Source of the DNA: JBBSEZ01 sp038239195
Lineage (GTDB): Bacteria; Planctomycetota; Planctomycetia; Gemmatales; Gemmataceae
Assembly (NCBI GenBank): GCA_038239195.1
Contig: JBBSEZ010000238.1
Coordinates: forward strand, 1-15,213
Length of the DNA: 15,213 nt
Direction of reading: 5' to 3'
Position numbers and translations under genes: made by a program. Positions 1 to 7,156 of this stretch are shown here, piece after piece (within the stretch, counting starts at the first letter, position 1; every line of letters starts with the position of its first letter). The notes under the pieces are model-generated. The model was not told where the DNA came from, made no database searches, and worked only from the letters and a program-made list of their open reading frames with translations.

Positions 1-1183
1 CGAGGCGGCCCCCCCTCACCCCCCAACCGCCTCTCCCAGAACGGGAGTGGGGGGGCCAGACCTTCCGGCCCCCCCTCTCCCGTTCTGGGAGAGGGGGTTG
101 GGGGGTGGGGGAAATGCCTGGCCCCCCTTTCAACCACGCCACCCACACCAGCGCCGCCAGCCCGACGACGGCAGGCTGGAGCGGCAGCGCGTGGCGCGGC
201 CGATGGCCGGGCACCAGCGCCCAGAACAGCAAGTTGGGCCAGGCCCAGCAATGCAGGAACTGTAGCAGCCGCTTGCCGCGCTCGTCCCACAAACTCGCGA
301 AGGCCGGCCTGCACGCGAACAGCGCCAGGCCGCCCGCCGGCAGACACGCCAGCAGAAACAAGAGCGGAAACGTCGCCAGCTCTACCCACGGATATGGCCG
401 CGGGTGGTGTGCCGGCGACAGGCGCAGCAGCGCCTCCCGGCGCACCGTGTCGGCTAGCACGTTCCAGCCGACCTCGGTCACGACGAGGGCCGCCCAGCCC
501 ACGCAGAGCGCCGCGGCGAGCGCCAGGGCCAGCAGGTGCGCCCGCGACCACAGCAGGCGCAACCGGCTCCGCCAGGCGAGCAAGGGCACGGCGGTGAGGT
601 AGAAGAACGCCGGCGCCGTCCACTTGGTCAGCGTTCCCCCCGCGACGCACAAGAGCGCCGCCAGCCACCAGGCCCCTTCGCGCCCCTGCCCCTCCTCGGC
701 GGCCTCGAGAGCGCGCAAGAAAAAGAGCAGCGAGCCCGCCACCCAGCCGAGCTGGAGCATGTCGATCTCGGCCGACGGCACCCGCTCCAGCCAGAGCACC
801 GAACAGGGCAACAGCGCGCCCGCGACGAGCCCGGCGCGCGCTCCGGCAGCGCGGGCGAAGGTAAAATAGAAGAGGAAGACGGCCAGCGTGGCCGCCAGCG
901 CCGAGGGGAGCCGGGCGGTCGCGGTGCTGACCGAGCCGGCAGGCAGGCTGGCCAGGGCGATGGCGAGCGACATGCCGGGTGGCTTGGTCAGCAGCGGTTC
1001 CCCATGCAGCGTCGGCACGGCCCAGTGGCCGCCGCGCAGCAGTTCGACGGCCACCAGCGCGCGCAGGCCCTCGTTGCGGTAAAACTCGGCCGTGCCTAGC
1101 CCGCCGAAGCATAGTGCCCCGCACAGGGCGAGTAGCCCCAGCAGCGGGCGGATGGAGCGGGGGACGGGGGCGACGAGAGACAT
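1..1183 (-). CDS. ArnT/GT39-type membrane glycosyltransferase, N-terminal part (runs off window)
   Basis: The reading frame from ATG at 1183 stays open for 394 codons to the left edge, so the gene is partial here. The N-terminus has a hydrophobic segment (about 12-30), then EFYRNEGLRALVAVELLR (33-50), GHWAVPTLHGEPLLTKPPG (52-70), ARLPSALA (90-97) and LTKWTAP (185-191). This is the layout of GT39/ArnT-like enzymes, which move a sugar from a lipid-phosphate carrier to an acceptor on the outer face of the inner membrane. The acidic positions near 33 and 38 sit where the family has its catalytic acidic loop. Several membrane helices follow, ending at PRHALPLQPAVVGLAALVWVAW (329-350). From about residue 353 the protein is encoded by a repeat and becomes Pro/Arg-rich (PTPQPPLPERERG), so the C-terminus is probably altered. 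The gene is divergent from the LOG-family gene with a 115-bp gap. Substrate unknown. Confidence 0.82.
   Translation of the reverse strand, partial: MSLVAPVPRSIRPLLGLLALCGALCFGGLGTAEFYRNEGLRALVAVELLRGGHWAVPTLHGEPLLTKPPGMSLAIALASLPAGSVSTATARLPSALAATLAVFLFYFTFARAAGARAGLVAGALLPCSVLWLERVPSAEIDMLQLGWVAGSLLFFLRALEAAEEGQGREGAWWLAALLCVAGGTLTKWTAPAFFYLTAVPLLAWRSRLRLLWSRAHLLALALAAALCVGWAALVVTEVGWNVLADTVRREALLRLSPAHHPRPYPWVELATFPLLFLLACLPAGGLALFACRPAFASLWDERGKRLLQFLHCWAWPNLLFWALVPGHRPRHALPLQPAVVGLAALVWVAWLKGGPGISPTPQPPLPERERGGRKVWPPHSRSGRGGWGVRGGRL
8..118. repeat. Pair of inverted REP-like palindromic repeats inside the glycosyltransferase ORF
   Basis: Two copies of a roughly 50-bp G/C-tract unit lie in opposite orientation (about 8-57 and 67-118) with a short spacer (58-66). 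Each copy holds its own hairpin. In the right copy an 11-bp stem (71-81 with 87-97) closes a GTTCT loop; in the left copy CTCCC (33-37) pairs with GGGAG (43-47) around AGAAC. This resembles the paired REP units (BIME-like) spread through many bacterial genomes, here placed inside coding sequence without breaking the frame. Confidence 0.75.
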
Positions 1184-1298
1184 GACGGCCTCCGGCGAAG
1201 GAGTAGCGGGCCCGAGAGCGGGCACTATACCAGGCGAAGGCGTCGCGGGGGAGCGGAGTTTCGAGAGAGGAACGTGGAACGGACGGCTCGAGGCAACC

Positions 1299-2093
1299 AT
1301 GAACGAACCTGCACCTTCCGATCTTCCTCCCGCGACGCCCGATGGCAACGGGAGCGCCAAGTGGGGCAAGGGGCCCGCCCCGCCCGAAGAGCACAAGTTC
1401 TTGCAGGGCCCGCAGCGGCGCGGCTTCGAGTTGTGGCGCGCCGTGCGCATCTTCTTCGAGCTGCTGCGCGGCTTTCGCGCCCTGCATTTCGCCGGGCCTT
1501 GCGTGACCGTGTTCGGCTCGGCCCGCTTCAAGGAGGACCATCCCTATTACGTGCTGGCCCGCGAGGTCGGCGGGCGGCTGGCCTCGGCCGGCTTCACCGT
1601 CATGACCGGCGGCGGGCCCGGCATCATGGAGGCGGCCAACCGCGGGGCGCGCGAGGCGGGCGGGCGGTCGATCGGCTGCAACATCGAACTGCCGCAAGAG
1701 CAGAGCCACAACCCCTATCTCGACAAGTGGGTGACCTTCCGCCATTTCTTCGTGCGGAAGGTCATGCTCGTCAAGTATTCCTACGCGTTCGTCGCCCTGC
1801 CGGGAGGCTACGGCACCCTCGACGAGCTCTTCGAGATCGCCACCCTCGTCCAGACGCGCAAGGTCGAGGACTTCCCCATCGTCCTGCTCGGCCGCGAATA
1901 CTGGGCCCCGCTGGTAGACTTTCTCCGCGAGCGCATGCTGGCGGAGCGCACCATCGACGCCCTCGACCTCGCCCACCTGTTCGTCACCGACTCGCCGGAG
2001 GAGGCGGTGCGGCAGATCGTCGAGGTGGCGGTGCCGCGGTTTGGGCTGACGTACGGGCCGCGAGCGCGGCGCTGGTGGTTTCTGGGAGAGTAG
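1299..2093 (+). CDS. LOG-family (TIGR00730-type) Rossmann-fold nucleotide-processing protein
   Basis: A 264-residue protein. The start at 1299 is preferred because CGAGG lies five bases upstream and the sequence before it has no family character. Signature motifs are VFGSARF (71-77), TGGGPGIMEAANRGA (103-117) and PGGYGTLDELFE (168-179); the last is the PGGxGTxxE nucleotide-binding motif of the lysine-decarboxylase-like/LOG family. Well-studied LOG enzymes release free cytokinin-type bases from nucleoside monophosphates by phosphoribohydrolase action, and bacterial relatives also act on ordinary nucleotides such as AMP. The first 60 residues are a polar tail and a helix-rich segment that vary in the family. 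Cytoplasmic. It converges on hemD with 21 bp between stop codons. The family is sure; the substrate is not. Confidence 0.88.
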   Translation: MNEPAPSDLPPATPDGNGSAKWGKGPAPPEEHKFLQGPQRRGFELWRAVRIFFELLRGFRALHFAGPCVTVFGSARFKEDHPYYVLAREVGGRLASAGFTVMTGGGPGIMEAANRGAREAGGRSIGCNIELPQEQSHNPYLDKWVTFRHFFVRKVMLVKYSYAFVALPGGYGTLDELFEIATLVQTRKVEDFPIVLLGREYWAPLVDFLRERMLAERTIDALDLAHLFVTDSPEEAVRQIVEVAVPRFGLTYGPRARRWWFLGE

Positions 2094-2114
2094 GGCGGAT
2101 TGGGCCGAGCCTTT

Positions 2115-2927
2115 TCAGCCCGTCACGGCGCGCTTGATGTGCTGCACCAAATTCTTCATCACCCACCCCTGCTCCGGGCAGACGTGGACCGGGGCCCCGC
2201 GCTCGCGCAGCGTGTCGGCCACGATCGGCCCCACCGCCGCCACGCGCGTCTTCGTCAGCCCCTCCTTCAGCGCCTCCTCCAGCCCGCGCTTGCCCGCCAC
2301 CTCGTAAAGGCGGTCGATCTGCGGCGAGCTGGTGAAGAGCAGCACGTCGATGCTCCCCGCCGCCAGTTTGGCGATCAGCTCGGCCACGCGCTCGTCGTCC
2401 TGCGCCGGCGCGAACACGTACGACAGCACGGTGCGCACCTGCGCCCCCGCCTCCGTCAGGAAGCCCTCCAGTGCCGGGTTGACGTCGCCGTAGAGCGTGA
2501 CGCCGACCGTCTGCCCTTGCACGCTCTCCTCGCGCAGCGTGGCGATCACCCCGTCGGTGGTGGGCGCCTGCGCGACCTTCGTCGCCGCCAGCCCGAGCTC
2601 CTTGAGGGCCTTGCCCGGCTTCGGGCCGCGCGTCAGGGTGCGCGTCTTGCCCAGCGCCGCTACGTAGTCGTCGCGCAGCCCGGCGCGCTCGGCGAAGCCG
2701 AGCAGCCGGCGCACCGCCTCCCCGGTCATCAGCACGACAATGTTGAACTTGCCTGCGATCAACTCCCGCAGCCAGGCGACCACGGGGGCCTCCTCGGGGG
2801 CGTCGAGGATGCTGACCATCGGACAGCGCAGAATGCTGGCGCCCTCGGCCTCCAGCATCTGCGCCAGTTCCTCGAGTTGCCGCGCCTCCGCCAGGGCCAC
2901 GGTGCGGCCTTCCAGAGCTTTCGTCAT
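2115..2927 (-). CDS. hemD: Uroporphyrinogen-III synthase
   Basis: A 270-residue cytoplasmic protein with the two-lobe layout of HemD, which cyclises hydroxymethylbilane with inversion of ring D to give uroporphyrinogen III, the precursor of heme, siroheme and cobalamin. Visible markers are RTVALAEAR (8-16), VVLMTGEAVRRLL (64-76), LTRGPKPGKALKELGL (98-113), VTLYGD (143-148), LLFTSSPQIDRL (196-207) and RVAAVGPIVADTLRERG (228-244). A strong ribosome site (GGAGGGG) lies just before the ATG at 2927. The RGPKxxxALKxxGL stretch and the short MTGEAV lobe remind me more of HemD proteins found in nitrate/nitrite-assimilation clusters than of those in heme operons. That fits its position downstream of cyanase and an FNT channel on the same strand, suggesting supply of siroheme for nitrite reductase; this is inference. 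Confidence 0.87.
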   Translation of the reverse strand: MTKALEGRTVALAEARQLEELAQMLEAEGASILRCPMVSILDAPEEAPVVAWLRELIAGKFNIVVLMTGEAVRRLLGFAERAGLRDDYVAALGKTRTLTRGPKPGKALKELGLAATKVAQAPTTDGVIATLREESVQGQTVGVTLYGDVNPALEGFLTEAGAQVRTVLSYVFAPAQDDERVAELIAKLAAGSIDVLLFTSSPQIDRLYEVAGKRGLEEALKEGLTKTRVAAVGPIVADTLRERGAPVHVCPEQGWVMKNLVQHIKRAVTG

Positions 2928-2967
2928 CGCCCCTCCCCTGTTTAGGCGAGCGGCAGGACTTGGTTCC

Positions 2968-2997
2968 TGTAGGACGGCTCAGGAGGGCCGTCCTACA
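2968..2997. repeat. Perfect 11-bp hairpin between cyanase and hemD
   Basis: TGTAGGACGGC (2968-2978) and GCCGTCCTACA (2987-2997) pair perfectly around an 8-base loop. It lies after the cyanase stop codon and before the hemD start on the minus strand. No T-run follows on either side, so an intrinsic terminator is not proven. It may instead be an interspersed palindrome or an RNA-processing or stability element within the putative operon. Confidence 0.6.
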
Positions 2998-3022
2998 AGC
3001 ATGCCTTTTCCTGCCGGTCGCC

Positions 3023-3466
3023 TTACCACTTCTTATACGGGAGGAACTTCCCGTTCATGGTGACGATCACGCGATCGCCTTTCGGGTCTTCCTGCTTCTG
3101 AACGTCCATCGTGAAGTCGATCGCACTCATGATGCCGTCGCCGAACATCTCGTGGATCAGCGCCTTGAGCGTGGTGCCGTAGACCTGCGTGATCTCGTGG
3201 AAGCGGTAGATCAGCGGATCGACCGGCACGTCGCGGCCGACCGAGCCCTTGCTCGGCATCTCCTGGAGCGCTGACGCCACGTCGGGGCCAAGCCCCAGCA
3301 CCGCGACCGCCTTCTGCGCTTCCTCCGCCGACATCGTCGCCTGCCCCAGCAGGGCCGAGGCCACCCAGACCTGGTGCCGCCCGACCGCCTTCGCGACCGC
3401 CTCGAACGTCAGGCCCTTCGCCTTCTTCGCCGCCAGGATCGCTTCCGTCACCTGCTGCCGATTCAC
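3023..3466 (-). CDS. cynS: Cyanate hydratase (cyanase)
   Basis: Cyanase converts cyanate plus bicarbonate to ammonia and CO2, which detoxifies cyanate and frees nitrogen. The protein is 147 residues, close to the 156 of the E. coli enzyme. The N-terminal helical domain is NRQQVTEAILAAKKAKGLTF (2-21) and AVGRHQVWVASALLGQ (27-42). The catalytic C-terminal domain has PLIYRFHEITQVYGTTLKA (84-102) and FGDGIMSAIDF (108-118), keeping the three catalytic residues as Arg88, Glu91 and Ser114; GKFLPYKKW ends the chain. A GTG start at 3466 is chosen, with GGGGGAAG just upstream. The in-frame ATG at 3508 would add residues encoded by a CTTGTCAC-type repeat. It lies 112 bp downstream of an FNT channel and 95 bp upstream of hemD, all on the minus strand. 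Confidence 0.94.
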   Translation of the reverse strand: MNRQQVTEAILAAKKAKGLTFEAVAKAVGRHQVWVASALLGQATMSAEEAQKAVAVLGLGPDVASALQEMPSKGSVGRDVPVDPLIYRFHEITQVYGTTLKALIHEMFGDGIMSAIDFTMDVQKQEDPKGDRVIVTMNGKFLPYKKW

Positions 3467-3485
3467 GTGCGCTTCCCCCGGAAAC

Positions 3486-3525
3486 GTGACAAGGTGAGGG
3501 GGTGACAAGGTGAGGGGGTGACAAG
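3486..3525. repeat. GTGACAAGGTGAGGGG tandem repeat upstream of cyanase
   Basis: Two full copies and a partial third of GTGACAAGGTGAGGGG follow in tandem. Together with the complementary CACCTTGT array at 3572-3617 they form facing repeat blocks across a short unique spacer, so the FNT-cynS intergenic RNA could fold on itself. The block supplies the start of the longer, less likely cyanase frame. Confidence 0.7.
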
Positions 3526-3571
3526 AAAGGCATGCCTCCTGGCGTCATCCCGTTCACTCCTCGATCTTCCC

Positions 3572-3617
3572 CACCTTGTCACCTTGTCACCTTGTCACCC
3601 GCCGTCACCTTGTCGCC
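3572..3617. repeat. CACCTTGT tandem repeat that encodes the FNT channel's C-terminus
   Basis: CACCTTGT occurs three times head to tail, then again after a short break and once more in degenerate form (CCTTGTCGCCC). Read on the minus strand it encodes the end of the FNT protein (GDKVTAGDKVTR) and the TGA stop. It is inversely oriented to the block at 3486-3525. Confidence 0.7.
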
Positions 3618-4475
3618 CGCCGGCCCCGTCAACTTCGCCAGGGCGTCGTCCTCCCTCGGCGTTCCGTTGAGGTTGGCCGCGGCGCGAACCTCGGCGCGGA
3701 CGCGCGGGCTGCCCACCCAGTAGACGCCGGCCACGAAGAAGGCCCCGCCGATGATGTTGCCCACCGTCGCCAGCCCCACGTTGTAGGCGTACCCGGCCCA
3801 GGTGATGTTCTCGCCGTGCGGCAGCAGCAGGCCCAGCATCAGCCCGCACATGTTGGCGATGCTGTGCTCGTACCCGCTCGTGATGAACGTGAACATGCAC
3901 CACCAGATCAGCAAGATGCGCGCCGTCTCGCTCTTGACGCGCACCGCCATCCACACGCCCAGGCAGACGAACCAGTTGGCCAGGATCGCTCGCAGCAGCA
4001 ACTGCCCCGGCGGAAGGTTCATCTTCGTCTCGGCCACCTTGAGCACGAACCCGTTGATAGGAGCGAACTTGTCGGCGTCCATCAGCCCCGACTCGATCAC
4101 CATCCACGCCAGCAGCACGCTGCCCAGCAGGTTGCCCACCCACGTCCACCACCAGTTGGCGAGCAGATCGGCCCAGCTCGCCTTGCGGGTCAGCACGCCC
4201 AGCGTCAGCACCAGGTTGCTGCCGGTGAACAGCTCCGAGCCGGCGAACACGACGATGGTCAGCGCCCCGCCGAAGCAGACGCCCATCGCCAGCCGCACCA
4301 CCCCCGGCGATCGGTCCGACAGCGACCCGCCGATCGTGAAGATCAGCACGATCGCCGCCCCGACGTACATCCCCGCCAGGGCCGAGCGCACCACGTGACT
4401 CAGCCAGGACCGCCGTTGCTCCGTCAGCTTCACGACAGCCTGGTCGCTCAATGCCTGCACAGCTTCCGAATACAT
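3579..4475 (-). CDS. Formate/nitrite transporter (FNT) family anion channel
   Basis: A 298-residue inner-membrane protein with about six hydrophobic segments (roughly 33-50, 65-92, 107-127, 161-180, 186-216, 233-254). The FNT signatures are AGSELFTGSNL (78-88) and the pore-histidine motif GYEHSIANM (201-209, His204); Lys151 lies where FocA has its conserved lysine. FNT channels are pentamers that pass small monovalent anions such as formate, nitrite or hydrosulfide. The start at 4475 has GGAG seven bases before the ATG, and the much longer upstream frame lacks family character. Next to cyanase, likely cargo is nitrite or, more speculatively, cyanate, an anion of similar size and charge; formate cannot be excluded. 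The last 12 or so residues come from a DNA repeat and are probably dispensable. It appears to be the first gene of the cynS-hemD group. Confidence 0.9.
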   Translation of the reverse strand: MYSEAVQALSDQAVVKLTEQRRSWLSHVVRSALAGMYVGAAIVLIFTIGGSLSDRSPGVVRLAMGVCFGGALTIVVFAGSELFTGSNLVLTLGVLTRKASWADLLANWWWTWVGNLLGSVLLAWMVIESGLMDADKFAPINGFVLKVAETKMNLPPGQLLLRAILANWFVCLGVWMAVRVKSETARILLIWWCMFTFITSGYEHSIANMCGLMLGLLLPHGENITWAGYAYNVGLATVGNIIGGAFFVAGVYWVGSPRVRAEVRAAANLNGTPREDDALAKLTGPAGDKVTAGDKVTR

Positions 4476-4823
4476 TCCGCCACTCCAAAGAACGGACGTG
4501 GCCCGAGGAGAGAGATCGGGCAGACAGAGCGAACGAAATGCCCGGGAGAGAGCGGGCGCCTTGTCGCCCGCCTTCCTGGCGCGCGATGCAACTAAAATAC
4601 GTGCCAGTCGGGCGAAAGGCGAGCACAATTGCTCAAAAATCGGGCATGAAGGGGCCTCATGCTCTCGTTTCGCGCCGCGTGTTGGTTCGACCGTGCTCTC
4701 GCTCGAGAAAGCGCCTGGGCCCCGGGGTGTCGTTTGGCGCGCCGGCCCGATACAACGAGGGGAACGCTCGGGCTGGCTCCGCCCTGTGGGCGTGGCCGCG
4801 GGACCTCGACTCGAGGAGAAACA
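4476..4823. other. Divergent intergenic region between the FNT channel and the secreted thioredoxin-like gene
   Basis: No gene is visible in these 348 bp. It must hold promoters for both divergent genes. Short hairpins occur: GCGGGCG (4552-4558) with CGCCCGC (4565-4571), GAGCA (4621-4625) with TGCTC (4630-4634), and GCATGA (4644-4649) with TCATGC (4657-4662). The least GC-rich part (about 4590-4645) is the best place to look for promoters, but no convincing -35/-10 pair was found. CCTCGA (4804-4809) and TCGAGG (4811-4816) form a tight palindrome overlapping the ribosome site GAGGAGAA of the plus-strand gene. Confidence 0.5.
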
Positions 4824-7082
4824 ATGCGACGATCGTGGATGCTGCCGCTGGCGCTGCTCGCCGTGGGCCTGGGGCTGTTGGCGGGGCGCGGGCGCCAGGC
4901 GCGGGCGGCCGAGGAGGACTTCGCCGGCACCTGGAAGGTGACGGCGTTCGTTCAAGATCGGCAGAATGGCCCGCGCGAGCTGGGGCTGTGGCTGGTCAAG
5001 ATCGAGGGCAAGGGCGCCAAGGCCAAGGGCACGCTGGTCTCGACCGTGGGGGCGTTCAAGAGCGCGACCGTCGAGAAGGTGGCAATCGATGCCAACGCGC
5101 TGCGTTTCGTGCTCAAGGCCAAGGGCGGCGACTTCGCCTTCATCGCCCACGCCCCCAAGGCCAAGGGCAAGGACAAACCGAAGGCCCTGTTCGGCGCGTT
5201 GGTCCTCAACGAGCAACGGCTCCCGGCGCGCTTCGACCGAAGCGCCCTCAAGGAGATCGACGAGAAGAAGGCTGCCGGGCCGCTCGACAACCTCGAAGAC
5301 CTCGAAAAGGCGCTCGACGCCAAGACCGAGAAGGAGCGCGACAAGGCGCTAATGGCCCTGCTCGACAAGGTGGCGGACAAGCCGCTCGGCTACTACCTCT
5401 CGCAGGGCGTGATGCAGAACAAGATTGGCGACGACGGGACGGCCGCGGAGGTTCGCACGCGGGCGGAGCGCCACGCCCGAATCGCCGCTGCCTATGGGCG
5501 CGAGCTGGAGCTCCACGCCTACTTCACGGGCGCCCGGATGGTCGCCCAGTCGGGCAAGGCGCCCGAGCTAGCGGAGGAGCTCGGGCAGAAGGCGGTGGGG
5601 CTGTTGCGCGACACCGACCCGCCCGTGTACGCGACCAACGTGTTGCGCCTCCAGCTCCGGTCGCTGTGGAACGCGGGGAAGGCCGACCAGGCCAAGGCCG
5701 TGGCGGCCCGGCTGGTCAAGTTCGCGGGGGGCTACAACCAAGAGATGGTGGCGCGGGCCCAGGAGCAGGTCAAGGCCGGGGGCGAAAAGCTCCCCGCCCC
5801 GCAGCGCGCCACTTTGCTGAAGGTCCTGGCGTCCGCCTATCGCGTGGCGGGCAAGGAGGGCGAGGCCAAGAAGGTCGAGGCCGACGTCGCCAAGGCGCAG
5901 CAGGAGATCGACGCGGGCAACCTCAAGGATCTGCAAGACAAATACAAGGGCCTCAAGGAGAGCAAGGAATCGACGGCGGAAGAGCGCCTGACCGTCGCGC
6001 GGGCGCTGGCGCGGGCCCTCGGCAAGGTCGGCAAAGGCGCGGAGGCCAAGAAGCTGACCGCCGAGATCGCCCCGCTCGAAACGGCCCAGGCGAAGAAGGC
6101 CCTCGCGGGCGCCCAGAAGGGGCTCGCGGAGATGGAGAAGGAACCGCCCGCGCGCGACCGGGAGGCAGTGCTCAAGGCCCTGTCGCGGGCGCTGAAGCGC
6201 AACGGCAAGGTGGACGAGGCCCGGAAGATCGACGCCGATCTGGTCAAGGTGACGCAGGAGGTGAACGAGGCGTTCGCGAAAAAGGCGGTGCCGTTCAAGG
6301 TGGAGCCGTTCGCCGGCCGCAAGGCCAAGAGCGACCGCGTCGCCCTGGTGGAGTTGTTCACCGGCGCGCAGTGTCCGCCGTGCGTCGCGGCCGACGTCGC
6401 CTTCGACGCGCTGCTGAAGCGCTACAAGCCGAGCGACGTGGTGCTGTTGCAGTATCACTTGCACGTTCCGCGGCCCGACCCGTTGACCAATGTCGACACG
6501 GTGGCCCGCTCGGAATATTACGAGGACGACGTCGGGGGCTGCCCGACCGGCTTCGTGAACGGCGACCTGACGCCTTCCCTGGGCGGGACCAAAGCCCAGG
6601 CCGAGGACCGCTACGGCAAGTTGACCAAGCAGATCGAGCGGCAGCTCGAAACGCGGGCCCAGGCGGAGGTGAAGTTGCGCGCCGAGCGCAAGGGCGGCAA
6701 GATCGAGCTCGAGGCCCAGGTGACCGACCTGACGGGCGCGAGCGAGAACCTCCGCCTGCGCTTCGTGCTGGTGGAGGACGTGGTCGGCTACTACGGGAAG
6801 AACCGCCAGCGGTTGCACCACCACGTCGTCCGAGCGATGCCGGGCGGGGCAGAGGGACAACTCGTCAAGGGCAAGTCGGCGACGCTCAAGGCCTCGGTGG
6901 ACGTGGAGGGGCTCCGCAAGAGCATCGCCGAGTATCTGGAAAGCTTCAGCGACCAGACGGGTGGGCTGGACGAAGACCGGCCGCTGGCGCTGAAGAACCT
7001 CAAGGTCGTCGCCTTCGTGCAGGACGACACCACGCGGGAAGTGCTCCAGGCCGTCCAGGTGGAGGTGCCGGCGGCGAAATAG
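4824..7082 (+). CDS. Large secreted protein with a C-terminal CPPC thioredoxin-like domain
   Basis: A 752-residue protein. The start at 4824 follows GAGGAGAA at good spacing and gives a clear signal peptide (MRRSW, hydrophobic 6-20, cleavage likely near ARAAEED at 28-31), so it acts outside the cytoplasm. Residues about 31-120 form a beta-rich module opening FAGTWKVTAF. Residues about 130-500 are charged, Ala/Lys-rich and helical, with helix pairs that suggest TPR-like or coiled-coil structure. At about 500-620 lies a thioredoxin-like fold, ELFTGAQCPPCVAAD, with Cys517 and Cys520, then QYHLHVPRPDP and GCPTGFVNGD. The ELFT...C..C..AD stretch resembles DUF1223 proteins; the C-terminal domain (about 650-750, ending VVAFVQDDTTREVLQAVQVEV) resembles Omp28-type secreted proteins. 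A disulfide redox or reductase role is inferred from the CxxC; partners are unknown. It is divergent from the FNT channel. Confidence 0.82.
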   Translation: MRRSWMLPLALLAVGLGLLAGRGRQARAAEEDFAGTWKVTAFVQDRQNGPRELGLWLVKIEGKGAKAKGTLVSTVGAFKSATVEKVAIDANALRFVLKAKGGDFAFIAHAPKAKGKDKPKALFGALVLNEQRLPARFDRSALKEIDEKKAAGPLDNLEDLEKALDAKTEKERDKALMALLDKVADKPLGYYLSQGVMQNKIGDDGTAAEVRTRAERHARIAAAYGRELELHAYFTGARMVAQSGKAPELAEELGQKAVGLLRDTDPPVYATNVLRLQLRSLWNAGKADQAKAVAARLVKFAGGYNQEMVARAQEQVKAGGEKLPAPQRATLLKVLASAYRVAGKEGEAKKVEADVAKAQQEIDAGNLKDLQDKYKGLKESKESTAEERLTVARALARALGKVGKGAEAKKLTAEIAPLETAQAKKALAGAQKGLAEMEKEPPARDREAVLKALSRALKRNGKVDEARKIDADLVKVTQEVNEAFAKKAVPFKVEPFAGRKAKSDRVALVELFTGAQCPPCVAADVAFDALLKRYKPSDVVLLQYHLHVPRPDPLTNVDTVARSEYYEDDVGGCPTGFVNGDLTPSLGGTKAQAEDRYGKLTKQIERQLETRAQAEVKLRAERKGGKIELEAQVTDLTGASENLRLRFVLVEDVVGYYGKNRQRLHHHVVRAMPGGAEGQLVKGKSATLKASVDVEGLRKSIAEYLESFSDQTGGLDEDRPLALKNLKVVAFVQDDTTREVLQAVQVEVPAAK

Positions 7083-7091
7083 TGTCGTGCG

Positions 7092-7137
7092 CGCGAACCG
7101 GCAAGCAAGAGGGGCCCCGCTTGCTTGCCGGTTCGCG
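7092..7137. repeat. Perfect 18-bp inverted repeat between convergent genes, possible two-way terminator
   Basis: Positions 7092-7109 pair perfectly with 7120-7137 around a 10-base loop that itself contains GGGGCCCC. It starts nine bases after the stop of the secreted protein and ends 19 bases before the stop of the convergent sigma gene, the right place for a shared terminator. No T-run follows on either strand, so it could equally be a member of an interspersed palindrome family. Confidence 0.6.
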
Positions 7138-7156
7138 GAGCGCCGCGGCCTTTCTC

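Noticed and set aside
1092..1298. Upstream extension of the LOG-family gene
   Set aside because: The extra residues have no family similarity, overlap the start of the divergent glycosyltransferase, and the ATG at 1299 has its own ribosome site.
3486..3617. CRISPR array
   Set aside because: The repeats are about 8-16 bp in direct tandem without spacers of regular length, and no cas gene is near.
4476..5216. N-terminal extension of the FNT frame
   Set aside because: It would run antisense into the secreted protein gene and lacks FNT sequence; the ATG at 4475 gives the normal family start.
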